A stretch of 64,000 nt of DNA from SP197 sp965242595 (GTDB lineage: Bacteria > Pseudomonadota > Alphaproteobacteria > SP197), in contig OZ251464.1 in NCBI GenBank assembly GCA_965242595.1, positions 1,364,001 to 1,428,000 of the forward strand, written 5' to 3'. The notes beneath the pieces are model-generated. The model had not been told where the DNA came from. It was given only the letters and a program-made list of their open reading frames with translations, and searched no databases. This document shows, one piece after another, positions 1-7,421 of this stretch; position 1 is the first letter of the stretch; every line of letters starts with the position of its first letter. The position numbers and the translations under genes were made by a program.

Positions 1-255
1 CTGGAAGGCTGGCAGCAACAGGGCGGGACGATCCGCAAATCGTTCCGATTCGACGGGTTCAGGGAGGCCTTCGCCTTCATGGGCCGGGTGGCCGTCTATG
101 CCGACACGGTGGACCACCACCCGGAATGGTTCAATGTCTATGGGCGGGTGGATGTGACGCTGACCAGCCACGATGCCGGCGGCGTCTCCGGGCGCGATAT
201 CGCCATGGCGCGCTTCATGGACAAGGCGGCGGGCAAGCCGGGCTGGCGGGCGTGA
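1..255 (+). CDS. phhB: Pterin-4-alpha-carbinolamine dehydratase, 3' part
   Basis: This frame is open from the first base and ends at a TGA at 253-255, so the 5' end lies outside the window. The visible 84 residues match the C-terminal part of the pterin carbinolamine dehydratase family (about 95-110 residues): the active-site histidine pair followed by PEW (visible residues 39-43), the aromatic FNVYGRVDVTL strand, and a closing segment with GVSGRDIAMA. The enzyme dehydrates 4a-hydroxytetrahydrobiopterin, regenerating the pterin cofactor of aromatic amino acid hydroxylases. No phenylalanine hydroxylase gene is visible. The stop lies 10 bases from the end of the convergent DMT transporter gene, so the two transcripts converge with almost no spacer. 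Confidence 0.9.
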   Translation: MEGWQQQGGTIRKSFRFDGFREAFAFMGRVAVYADTVDHHPEWFNVYGRVDVTLTSHDAGGVSGRDIAMARFMDKAAGKPGWRA

Positions 256-265
256 CGGGGGCCGG

Positions 266-1171
266 TCATGGCGGGGGGCCGGGCCGGGTGCGCGCCTCGC
301 CGCGGGCGGCCGCGATGGCGGCGATGGCGATCATGGCCGCGCCCACCCAGGTCCAGGGATCGGTGGCCTCGGAGAAGGCCAGCCAGCCGATCAGCGCCAC
401 GAAGGGCAGGCGGGCATAGGTGAAGGGCAGCAGATAGCTGGCCTCGGCCATGGCGAAGGCGCGAGTCATCAGCAGATGCGCCCCGGTTGCCACCGCGCCC
501 AGCAGGGCCAGCCACAGCCAGGCCTCGGCAACCGGCCAGCGCCATACCAGCAGCGCCGGCAGCAGCGACAGCGGCGTTAGCAGAAGCGCCTGCCAGGCCA
601 CCAGGGCGGGGGCGGTTTCGCTGTGGGTCAGCATCTTCATGGTGACGATGGAAAGCGCCATGGTGACGGCCGAAAGCAGCACCACCGCCTCGCCCCAGCC
701 CACCGGCTGCCAGCCCGGGCGCAGGATCGCCACCATGCCGGCAAAGCCCAGGCCCAGGGCCATGATGCGCCTCGTGCGCGCCGCCTCGTGCAGCAGCAGC
801 AGCGCGGCGATGGCGGCGAACAGCGGCGCCGTGAAGGAAAGGGCCACCGCATTGGCCAGCGGCACCACGGCCAGGGCCGTGAACCACGCCGCCATGCTGG
901 CGAAGCCGAACAGGGCGCGTAGCGCGATGAGGCCGAAGCGCCGGGTTTGCAACCCGCCCCGCCCGTGGCTGGCGATCCAGGGCGCCATGGCGAGAACGGC
1001 GAACAGATTGCGGCAGAAGACGATCATCAGCGGCTCGGTGTCCAGCGTGGTGGCGAGATGGCGGATGATGGCGTTCATGGTGGCGAAGCCGACGCAGGCC
1101 GCCACCACCAGCAGAGCGGCGCGGACCGGCGTTGGCGGCGCGAAACCCTGGCGCAGGCGCGAAAACAGCAT
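266..1171 (-). CDS. EamA/DMT-family transporter
   Basis: The 301-residue protein is almost entirely hydrophobic, with about ten predicted membrane segments arranged as two repeated EamA halves, the usual plan and size for drug/metabolite transporters of the inner membrane. Family features include an N-terminal AFATMN-like start of helix 1 (here GFATMNAIIRH), a central GFAGMVAILRPG element, and short positively charged loops. Substrate cannot be told from sequence. A longer upstream start exists in another frame only; the ATG at 1171 gives the standard N-terminus with a short cytoplasmic tail ahead of helix 1. An approximately 70-base relic of this gene's middle is found again at 2385-2456, so this locus took part in a local duplication. 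Confidence 0.85.
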   Translation of the reverse strand: MLFSRLRQGFAPPTPVRAALLVVAACVGFATMNAIIRHLATTLDTEPLMIVFCRNLFAVLAMAPWIASHGRGGLQTRRFGLIALRALFGFASMAAWFTALAVVPLANAVALSFTAPLFAAIAALLLLHEAARTRRIMALGLGFAGMVAILRPGWQPVGWGEAVVLLSAVTMALSIVTMKMLTHSETAPALVAWQALLLTPLSLLPALLVWRWPVAEAWLWLALLGAVATGAHLLMTRAFAMAEASYLLPFTYARLPFVALIGWLAFSEATDPWTWVGAAMIAIAAIAAARGEARTRPGPPP

Positions 1172-1414
1172 GGGCCGCCATGCTAGCGCCTACGGCGGCG
1201 ACGCGCATGGCGGCCCCGGGACGGCCCTGTGCGGGGCGGGTGGCGCGACAAGCGACGCGCCCGTCCTGGTTCTGCTATGGTGTGCCTGCCGGCCGCTGCT
1301 GGAGGAGCCCACCCTGCAAGAGCCGGTCCGTCGATGGATGAGGCAGACCGCCTGCCCGAGGATTCCTGCTCTTTCAGGGGAATCGGAAGGGCTTATCCGG
1401 TTGACGGCATGGTC

Positions 1415-1807
1415 CTACTTTACCGCTTCCGTCGGCATGGCAGGGCCGGTGTTGGATGTGCGCCGGATCAATTCCTCTAAAGCCTTCATGGATTCCTTAT
1501 GCGCCGCCATGGTTTCCTCATGTGCTGCCATGGCTTCTTTGTGACGTTGGTCGTTAGCACGCAGTGTTTCTTCATGGCGTTGATCGCTAGAACGCAGTAT
1601 CTCCTCGTGGCGTTGATCGTTAGAGCGCCGTATTTCTTTTGCATCCTTTGCACGCTGCATGTTGGAAATCATCATTGCGACTATTCCAACCCAAATTCCT
1701 ATAGCAGCAACAGCTGCCGCTCCGGCAGATATTAAAGGAGCCCAGGCAACGAGCTCTTGCATGGTTGTTTGTTGAAGGGCGAAATTAGCGGTTTCCAATT
1801 CATTCAT
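1415..1807 (-). CDS. Small membrane protein with charged coiled-coil repeats, copy A
   Basis: A 130-residue protein of unknown function. Residues about 20-48 form one strongly hydrophobic stretch rich in Ala, Ile, Gly and Val (likely one membrane span), preceded by a short polar N-terminus. After it comes a highly charged helix built from repeats of about ten residues around the core DQRHEE: RSNDQRHEEI, RSSDQRHEET, RANDQRHKEA, then two AAHEE/AAHKE units. The likely topology is a single-pass anchor with a cytoplasmic coiled coil of about 60 residues. Copy B (1917-2288) is a near-identical tandem duplicate with one repeat fewer. I do not recognise a named family; the repeat number appears free to vary, as in minisatellite-encoded proteins. 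Confidence 0.75.
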   Translation of the reverse strand: MNELETANFALQQTTMQELVAWAPLISAGAAAVAAIGIWVGIVAMMISNMQRAKDAKEIRRSNDQRHEEILRSSDQRHEETLRANDQRHKEAMAAHEETMAAHKESMKALEELIRRTSNTGPAMPTEAVK

Positions 1808-1916
1808 CTAAAAATTCTCCCCGGATTCGTTGTGTGACCGGCCAACTTTAGCACATACAAGATTCCCGCCCTTCCAGGGGAATCGGGAAGGGACTTGTCG
1901 GGTTGACGGCATGGCC

Positions 1917-2288
1917 CTACTTTACCGCTTCCGTCGGCATGGCAGGGTCGGTGTTGGATGTGCGCCGGATCAATTCCTCTAAAGCCTTCATGGATTCCTT
2001 ATGTGCCGCACCATGTGCTGCCATGGCTTCCTCATGTGCTGCCATGGCTTCCTTGTGACGTTGGTCGTTAGCACGCAGTGTTTCTTCGTGACGTTGATCG
2101 TTAGAGCGCCGTATTTCTTTTGCATCCTTTGCACGCTGCATGTTGGAAATCATCATTGCGACTATTCCAACCCAAATTCCTATAGCAGCAACAGCTGCTG
2201 CTCCGGCAGATATTAAAGGAGCCCAGGCAACGAGCTCTTGCATGGTTGTTTGTTGAAGGGCGAAATTAGCGGTTTCCAATTCATTCAT
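1917..2288 (-). CDS. Small membrane protein with charged coiled-coil repeats, copy B
   Basis: A 123-residue paralogue of the gene at 1415-1807. The first 60 or so residues, including the membrane segment, look identical. The coiled coil has lost the RSSDQRHEEI unit and instead carries an inserted AAHGAAHKE stretch. The C-terminal tail ending in MPTEAVK is kept, with one G-to-D change. Loss of whole ten-residue units while the reading frame and ends stay intact suggests both copies are expressed and that the helix length, not its exact sequence, is what drifts. Both copies carry their own upstream region because the duplication includes it. Confidence 0.72.
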   Translation of the reverse strand: MNELETANFALQQTTMQELVAWAPLISAGAAAVAAIGIWVGIVAMMISNMQRAKDAKEIRRSNDQRHEETLRANDQRHKEAMAAHEEAMAAHGAAHKESMKALEELIRRTSNTDPAMPTEAVK

Positions 2289-2384
2289 TTAGGGATTCTC
2301 CACCGATTCGCTGCACGGTCCCCAGTTATAAGCACATGCCGGAAATCGTATCAAGTACTTTTTTCTTGTGGCAAGAAAGAGCAT

Positions 2385-2456
2385 CGCCACCGCCTCGCCC
2401 CAGCCCGCCGGCTGCCAGCCCGGACGCAGGATCGCCACCATGCCGGCAAAGCCCGG
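2385..2456 (-). pseudogene. Relic of the EamA transporter gene
   Basis: About 70 bases match positions 683-752 inside the DMT transporter gene with only a few changes. Read on the minus strand it still encodes GFAGMVAILRPGWQP and the following GWGEAV, the same peptide as the intact gene, but no frame continues on either side. A 19-base match between 2511-2529 and 1243-1261, together with a shared TGCTATGG, shows that the DNA upstream of the transporter was also copied and then shortened. The whole 2289-2587 gap holds this relic plus the presumed promoter of the acetoacetyl-CoA synthetase gene. Confidence 0.75.
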
Positions 2457-2587
2457 CGCCCGCGCCACCGCCGCGCACAGTGGCCCCCCCACTCGCTTCC
2501 CCGCCCCCATGCGCGACAAGCGACGCGCCAGGGGGCACCGCAGGCGGCCGCTTGTGCTATGGAGGGGGTTCCAGCGTTGGCCTGGCC

Positions 2588-4537
2588 ATGAACGACATCC
2601 TGTGGACGCCCCACCCCGCCCGCGTCGCCGCCAGCCAGATGGCCCGTTTTCGCCGCCTGGCCGAGGCAGAAAGCGGCCTTTCTCTACCCGACTGGCAGGC
2701 GCTGTGGCGCTGGTCCATCGACGACCGCGCCGCTTTCTGGCGGCTGCTGTGGCGTTTCTGCGATGTGGTCGCTTCCAGGCAGGCGGATGCCGTGCTGCAG
2801 GAAGGGGCCAGCATGGTGGAGGCGCGCTGGTTTGCCGGCGCCAGGCTCAACTATGCCGAAAACCTGTTGCGGCGGCGCGACGGCTGCGAGGCCATCGTCT
2901 GCTGGCGCGAGGACGGGCGGCGCAGCGCCATGAGCTTTGGCGAGCTCTACGATGCCACGGCCCGCCTCGCCGCCTGGCTGCGGGCCCGGGGCGTCGGCCC
3001 CGGCGACCGGGTGGCGGGCTTCATGCCCAATGTTCCGGAGACGGTCGTCGCCATGCTGGCCAGCGCCAGCCTGGGGGCGCTGTGGTCGTCCTGCTCGCCC
3101 GATTTCGGCGCCGACGGGGTGCTGGACCGTTTCGGCCAGATCGCGCCCAAGGTGCTGTTCGCCGCCGATGGCTATCGTTATGGCGGCAGGGCCTTCGACA
3201 GCCGCGAGCGGATCGCCGCCATCGCCGCCGGCCTGCCGGGCCTGGAGGCGGTGGTGGTGGTGGGCTATGGCGGCGGCAGCCCCGACCTGGCCGGGCTTCC
3301 CGGCGCCTGCGCCTGGCAGGAGGCGGTGACCGGGCCGGCCGAAGGCATCCGTTTCGCGCAGCTTCCCTTCGATCACCCGCTGTTCGTGATGTATTCGTCG
3401 GGCACCACCGGGGCGCCCAAATGCATCGTCCACGGCCATGGCGGGACGCTGTTGCAGCATCTGAAGGAGCATCGCCTCCATTGCGATCTTCGCCCGGGCG
3501 AGCGGCTGCTCTATGTGTCCACCTGCGGCTGGATGATGTGGAACTGGCAGGTTTCGGCGCTGGCTTCGGGCGCCACGCTGCTGTTGTGGGAGGGCAACCC
3601 CTTCCATCCCTCGCCCCTGGCGCTGTGGGATTTCTGCCAGCAGGAACGCATCTCGGCCTTCGGCGCCTCGGCCAAATATCTCCAGGCGCTGGAAAAGGCC
3701 GGCGCCCGGCCCGGCGAAAGCCACGACCTTTCGCGCCTGCGCCTGGTGATGTCCACCGGCTCGCCCCTGGCCCCGGAAGGCTTCGATTATGTCTATCGCT
3801 GCGTGAAGCGGGATGTGCAGCTGGCCTCCATCTCCGGCGGCACCGACATCGTCTCCTGCTTCGCGCTGGGCAATCCGCTGCTGCCGGTGCGGCGGGGCGA
3901 GCTGCAATCGCGCGGCCTCGCCATGGCGGTGGAGGTGTTCGGCGAGGACGGGCGCCCGCTGCCCGCCGGCCAGAGCGGCGAGCTGGTCTGCACGCGCGCC
4001 TTTCCCTCCATGCCCACCGGCTTCTGGAACGATGGCGACGGACGGACCTATCGCGGCGCCTATTTCGCCACCTTTCCCGGCGTCTGGCGCCATGGCGACT
4101 GGGCCTCGATCACGCCTTCCGGGGGCATGGCGATCCATGGCCGCTCGGATGCGGTGCTGAACCCCGGCGGCGTGCGCATCGGCACGGCCGAGATCTATCG
4201 CCAGGTGGAGCGTTTCGACGAGGTGCTGGAGGCGCTGGCCATCGCCCAGGATTGGCAGGGCGATGTGCGGGTGGTGCTGTTCGTGGTCATGCGGCAGGGG
4301 CAGGGCCTTACCGAAGCGCTGGCCGCCGCCATCCGCCAGGCGATTCGCGCCGGCGCTTCGCCGCGCCATGTGCCGGCGAAGATGGTCGCCGTGGCCGACC
4401 TGCCCCGCACCCGTTCCGGCAAGATCAGCGAGCTGGCGGTGCGCGATGCGGTTCACGGGCGCCAGGTGAAGAACACCGCCGCCCTGGCCAACCCGGAGGC
4501 GCTGGCGCTGTTTCGCGCCCTGCCGGAGCTGGCCTGA
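2588..4537 (+). CDS. aacS: Acetoacetyl-CoA synthetase (acetoacetate--CoA ligase)
   Basis: A 649-residue adenylate-forming enzyme that activates acetoacetate to acetoacetyl-CoA with ATP, feeding ketone-body carbon into central or polyhydroxybutyrate metabolism. Length and N-terminus (LWTP, then a WSIDDRAAFWR block and ARLNYAENLL) are those of acetoacetate--CoA ligases, which are shorter at the start than acetyl-CoA synthetase. The AMP-binding loop YSSGTTGAPK lies near residue 269, the STGSPL and GRSDAVLNPGGVRIG core motifs follow, and the acyl-adenylation lysine sits in RSGKISE near residue 611. I chose the ATG at 2588; the frame stays open further upstream but that part is the transporter relic in another frame. 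The product would supply the PhaB/PhaC genes at 54-57 kb. Confidence 0.93.
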   Translation: MNDILWTPHPARVAASQMARFRRLAEAESGLSLPDWQALWRWSIDDRAAFWRLLWRFCDVVASRQADAVLQEGASMVEARWFAGARLNYAENLLRRRDGCEAIVCWREDGRRSAMSFGELYDATARLAAWLRARGVGPGDRVAGFMPNVPETVVAMLASASLGALWSSCSPDFGADGVLDRFGQIAPKVLFAADGYRYGGRAFDSRERIAAIAAGLPGLEAVVVVGYGGGSPDLAGLPGACAWQEAVTGPAEGIRFAQLPFDHPLFVMYSSGTTGAPKCIVHGHGGTLLQHLKEHRLHCDLRPGERLLYVSTCGWMMWNWQVSALASGATLLLWEGNPFHPSPLALWDFCQQERISAFGASAKYLQALEKAGARPGESHDLSRLRLVMSTGSPLAPEGFDYVYRCVKRDVQLASISGGTDIVSCFALGNPLLPVRRGELQSRGLAMAVEVFGEDGRPLPAGQSGELVCTRAFPSMPTGFWNDGDGRTYRGAYFATFPGVWRHGDWASITPSGGMAIHGRSDAVLNPGGVRIGTAEIYRQVERFDEVLEALAIAQDWQGDVRVVLFVVMRQGQGLTEALAAAIRQAIRAGASPRHVPAKMVAVADLPRTRSGKISELAVRDAVHGRQVKNTAALANPEALALFRALPELA

Positions 4538-4652
4538 GGGCGGCCTGTTGCCGCCGCCGCGCTTGGGCTAATCTCGCCGCCCCCGCCCGGAGCGGCCTCC
4601 GGTACGGACCCGAACGACCATGCCCCCGAACAATTATGACGGAGCCCTGGAC

Positions 4653-5180
4653 ATGACGAGCATGACCACCCGTTCCCTGCCGCTGCTGTTCGCCCTGGCG
4701 CTGGCCCCGGCCCTGGCCCCAAACCCGGCCGCCGCCCAGGAACCGCAGGCGATTGCCGCCTACAAGGATTGGTCGGCCTTCGCCTATAGCGACGACCAGG
4801 GCCGCACCTGCTTCATCGCCAGCCAGCCCAAGGATTCGCGCGGCAACTACACCCAGCGGGGCGATGTCTGGGCGCTGGTCACCCACCGCTCCCCGGGGCG
4901 CGAGCGCGACCGCCTGTCGATCCTGGCCGGCTATCGCTATCTGGAGGGCGCGCCGGTCACGGTGACCATCGACGACAAGACCTTCACCCTTTTCACCGAG
5001 AACGAAACCGCCTGGGCCAGCAGCAACGAGGACGAGCGCGCCCTGGTGGCGGCCATGAAGGCGGGGGTGGAGATGGTCGTGAAAGGCCAGTCCTGGCGCC
5101 CCACCCCCACCACCGACCGCTTCTCCCTGCTAGGCTTCACCGCCGCCTACGAGGCCATCGGCACCGCCTGCCCGGATTAG
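4653..5180 (+). CDS. IalB-family (invasion-associated locus B-like) secreted protein
   Basis: A 175-residue exported protein. Residues 1-28 form a Sec signal peptide (Arg near the start, Leu/Ala-rich core, AAAQ cleavage site). The mature part starts with YKDWSAFAYSDDQGRTCFIASQPK, the signature of the IalB family as found in many alphaproteobacteria, followed by a beta-rich domain and a late FSLLGFTAAY segment with a final Cys. The role in free-living species is unclear; a periplasmic beta-sandwich scaffold is the usual view. An in-frame ATG exists at 4620, but 4653 places a GGAG at the right distance and gives a clean signal peptide. In related genomes this gene is commonly close to rlmN and argG; here an AT-rich cassette intervenes. 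Confidence 0.78.
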   Translation: MTSMTTRSLPLLFALALAPALAPNPAAAQEPQAIAAYKDWSAFAYSDDQGRTCFIASQPKDSRGNYTQRGDVWALVTHRSPGRERDRLSILAGYRYLEGAPVTVTIDDKTFTLFTENETAWASSNEDERALVAAMKAGVEMVVKGQSWRPTPTTDRFSLLGFTAAYEAIGTACPD

Positions 5181-5207
5181 GGGGAGGTGGAGGGCAAGGG
5201 GAAGGCC

Positions 5208-5897
5208 ATGACGAGAACCGCCAGCCAGATTTCTCAACGCCAACACAACGAAGATCGCATGCGCCGTGCCTGGAGTTGGCTTGAGCGAAGCAAAGAGGCT
5301 GCGCACAGAAGGGAGAATGAAGCAAACGAAGAAGAAATAAGTGGTTCCTATTACGAAGAGTTCATATTCCTTTGGATCGCCTTCAATGCTGCTTATGGCT
5401 ACGATATGCCCGACGAAGACGCTTCTGAAAGAAAAAAATTCAACAATTTTCTGAGAGAAATCATAAAGCGAGATGAAAAACGGACCATCTACGACATTCT
5501 TTGGAATACATATTCTGGACCTATACGTGTTCTGTTGAATAAGAAATACGCATTCAAACAATTTTGGGAATGGGTCCGAGGAAATCATGACGAAAGTTGG
5601 AATAGAATATTCTATTACGATAGAAAAGGGGCCGAACGTAAGTTGATGAATGGTGATGTTCACGGCGTTCTCAGCATAGTTTTTGATCGACTTTATGTTT
5701 TGCGCAACCAAATCCTCCACGGTGGTGCGACGTTTGCTAAAGGATGGGGTAGAGGACACGTAAAGGACGGCAGCCGAATCATGGCAGCCTTGGCGCCAGC
5801 TATTTTTGCGATTATGGAAGAAGATATAAGAAAGAATCCAGATTGCGATGTTTGGGGCAAAGTAGCCTATCCACGTGTCAACGAAGATATGGAGTAG
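5208..5897 (+). CDS. HEPN-like protein, putative RNase-type toxin or defence protein
   Basis: A 229-residue, charged, mostly helical protein coded by DNA clearly richer in A and T than its neighbours. The central feature is RNQILHGG (R166 to H171), which fits the R-x4-H active-site motif of HEPN domains, here in the arrangement seen in Apea-like HEPN proteins where the motif follows a long helical region containing FLWIAFNAAYGY. HEPN proteins with this motif are often metal-independent ribonucleases in toxin or phage-defence roles; the motif alone does not prove activity. I chose ATG 5208 because AAGGGGAAGG lies just ahead; a GTG at 5187 is in frame but lacks a binding site. The gene sits 10-30 bases after the IalB-like gene and 40 bases before the Cys4 protein gene, so it may form a pair with the latter. 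Confidence 0.6.
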   Translation: MTRTASQISQRQHNEDRMRRAWSWLERSKEAAHRRENEANEEEISGSYYEEFIFLWIAFNAAYGYDMPDEDASERKKFNNFLREIIKRDEKRTIYDILWNTYSGPIRVLLNKKYAFKQFWEWVRGNHDESWNRIFYYDRKGAERKLMNGDVHGVLSIVFDRLYVLRNQILHGGATFAKGWGRGHVKDGSRIMAALAPAIFAIMEEDIRKNPDCDVWGKVAYPRVNEDME

Positions 5898-5937
5898 AGT
5901 GTTCTAACCTGTCACTCCACTTAAGAAAGAGGCAACC

Positions 5938-6153
5938 ATGACAAGATTAGAAGAAGTGCGGGATTATTTGTTTCAAGTTTCACCAAGACCTGTATGCGAT
6001 GACTGCATCGCTAGCGCACTATCGATAAGAAGGCAGACTGTGAATCGTAAAACCAACGAAGTACTGTCGAAAGAAACTGGGTTCACACGTGAAAAGAATG
6101 CTTGCGATTTTTGCGATAAAGATAAGCTCGTCATTCACTGGGCGAACCCGTGA
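5938..6153 (+). CDS. Small four-cysteine, probably zinc-binding protein
   Basis: A 71-residue protein with C20-x2-C23 near the N-terminus and C56-x2-C59 near the C-terminus, an arrangement suited to one Zn ion, and a Lys/Arg-rich helix between (ALSIRRQTVNRKTNEVL) that resembles a small winged or helix-turn-helix DNA-binding element. I recognise the layout (EVRDYL, then CDDCIA, then CDFC, ending in LVIHW) as a recurrent orphan family, but no function is established that I know of. It is preceded by an AAAGAGG binding site and follows the HEPN gene by 40 bases in the same AT-rich cassette, so it could regulate or neutralise that protein. A hairpin with a T-rich tail follows its stop codon. Confidence 0.6.
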   Translation: MTRLEEVRDYLFQVSPRPVCDDCIASALSIRRQTVNRKTNEVLSKETGFTREKNACDFCDKDKLVIHWANP

Positions 6154-6154
6154 T

Positions 6155-6190
6155 ATGCACCAACTTGTGCATTTGATATTTATTTTGATA
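6155..6190 (+). terminator. Probable intrinsic terminator of the HEPN/Cys4 cassette
   Basis: Two bases after the Cys4 gene stop lies a perfect six-base inverted repeat, ATGCAC (6155-6160) and GTGCAT (6167-6172), with a six-base loop, followed by a T-rich stretch (TTGATATTTATTTTGATA). The stem is short and AT-containing, so strength is uncertain, but position and tail fit a terminator that separates the cassette from rlmN. Confidence 0.5.
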
Positions 6191-6222
6191 TACCCGTCGA
6201 AGCATGGCCTAAGGCTTCAACC

Positions 6223-7317
6223 ATGACCCCCATCCCCCGCCGCAACCTCATCGGCTTCTCCCGCGCCCAGCTGGCGGCCGAACTCGCCGCCATGGGCGAG
6301 AAACCCTTTCGCGTGCGCCAGCTCTGGCACTGGATCTACCACCGCGGCGCCACCGATTTCGCCGCCATGACCACGCTCGCCCGCCCCCTGCGCCAGCGCC
6401 TCGCCGAGCGCTGCTGCCTGGACAGGCCGGAGATCGTCCGCCACCAGACCAGCGCCGACGGCACGCAGAAATGGCTGCTGCGCTCCGGCGGTCATCTGTT
6501 CGAAAGCGTGTACATTCCCGAAGACGGGCGCGGCGCCCTGTGCGTCTCCTCCCAGGTCGGCTGCACGCTCACTTGCAGTTTCTGCCACACCGGCAGCCAG
6601 CGCCTGGTGCGCAACCTGGAGGCAGGGGAGATCGTCGGCCAGTTCATGCTGGCCCGCGACAGCCTGGGCGAATGGCCCGCGCCCGCCGACGGGCGCCGCC
6701 TGCTTTCCAACATCGTCATGATGGGCATGGGCGAGCCGCTCTACAATTTCGACAACGTCAAGGCGGCGCTGGAGATCGTCATGGACGCGGAGGGCATCGC
6801 GCTCTCGCGCCGGCGCATCACGCTTTCCACCGCCGGCGTCGCGCCCATGCTGGCCCGTTGCGGAGAGGAGCTGCGGGTCGATCTCGCCGTCTCGCTGCAC
6901 GCCGTCAGCGACGATGTGCGCGACCGCCTGGTGCCGCTCAACCGCAAATACCCCATCGCCGAACTGCTGGCCGCCTGCCGCGCCTATCCCGGGGCCGGCA
7001 ATGCGCGCCGCATCACCTTCGAATATGTCATGCTGGACGGCGTCAACGACGGCGCCGCCGAAGCCCGCGCCCTGGTGGCCCTGCTGCGGGACATTCCGGC
7101 CAAGGTGAACCTGATCCCCTTCAATCCCTGGCCCGGCGCGCCCTATGCCTGCTCGCCCGCCCATCGCATCCGCGCCTTCGCCGCCATCGTCAACGATGGC
7201 GGCCTGTCGGCGCCCATCCGCCGCCCGCGCGGGCGCGACATTCTGGCGGCCTGCGGCCAGCTGAAATCCGCCAGCGTCCGGCGCCGCCGCAGCGAACTGG
7301 CCGAGGCCGCCGCCTGA
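6223..7317 (+). CDS. rlmN: Dual-specificity 23S rRNA/tRNA (adenine-C2) methyltransferase RlmN
   Basis: A 364-residue radical-SAM methylase that puts a methyl group on C2 of A2503 in 23S rRNA and A37 in some tRNAs. The radical-SAM cluster motif reads CTLTCSFC with C114, C118 and C121 as the iron-sulfur ligands. The substrate-activating cysteine of RlmN, near the C-terminus, is present as C344 in ILAACGQL. Other family elements are GMGEPLYNFD, the RRITLSTAGV strand and PLNRKYPI. Length and spacing are normal. The start follows a short AT-rich leader. The gene is followed after about 100 bases by the triple-Rid gene and argG on the same strand. Confidence 0.96.
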   Translation: MTPIPRRNLIGFSRAQLAAELAAMGEKPFRVRQLWHWIYHRGATDFAAMTTLARPLRQRLAERCCLDRPEIVRHQTSADGTQKWLLRSGGHLFESVYIPEDGRGALCVSSQVGCTLTCSFCHTGSQRLVRNLEAGEIVGQFMLARDSLGEWPAPADGRRLLSNIVMMGMGEPLYNFDNVKAALEIVMDAEGIALSRRRITLSTAGVAPMLARCGEELRVDLAVSLHAVSDDVRDRLVPLNRKYPIAELLAACRAYPGAGNARRITFEYVMLDGVNDGAAEARALVALLRDIPAKVNLIPFNPWPGAPYACSPAHRIRAFAAIVNDGGLSAPIRRPRGRDILAACGQLKSASVRRRRSELAEAAA

Positions 7318-7421
7318 GCGCGCCCGCGCCGGGGCGGCGGCGCTGGGGCGCGTTCTTGCCGCCGGGCGCCCGCCCGGTCCATGCTCGCCGCCGCATGGGA
7401 AAAAGCCATGGGGAGAGAGCC

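Larger units (their letters stand above)
1361..2339. repeat. Imperfect tandem duplication, two units of about 480-500 bases
   Basis: Unit 1 runs from roughly 1361 to 1858 and unit 2 from roughly 1861 to 2339, in the same orientation. Both begin with the same segment around a GGTTGACGGCATGG core, contain one small minus-strand gene, and end in a shared AGCACAT. They differ mainly in the coiled-coil part, where unit 1 carries an extra 30-base repeat and unit 2 an insertion encoding extra Ala/His residues. High identity in the non-coding flanks implies a recent duplication of gene plus promoter, not an old paralogue pair. Confidence 0.9.
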
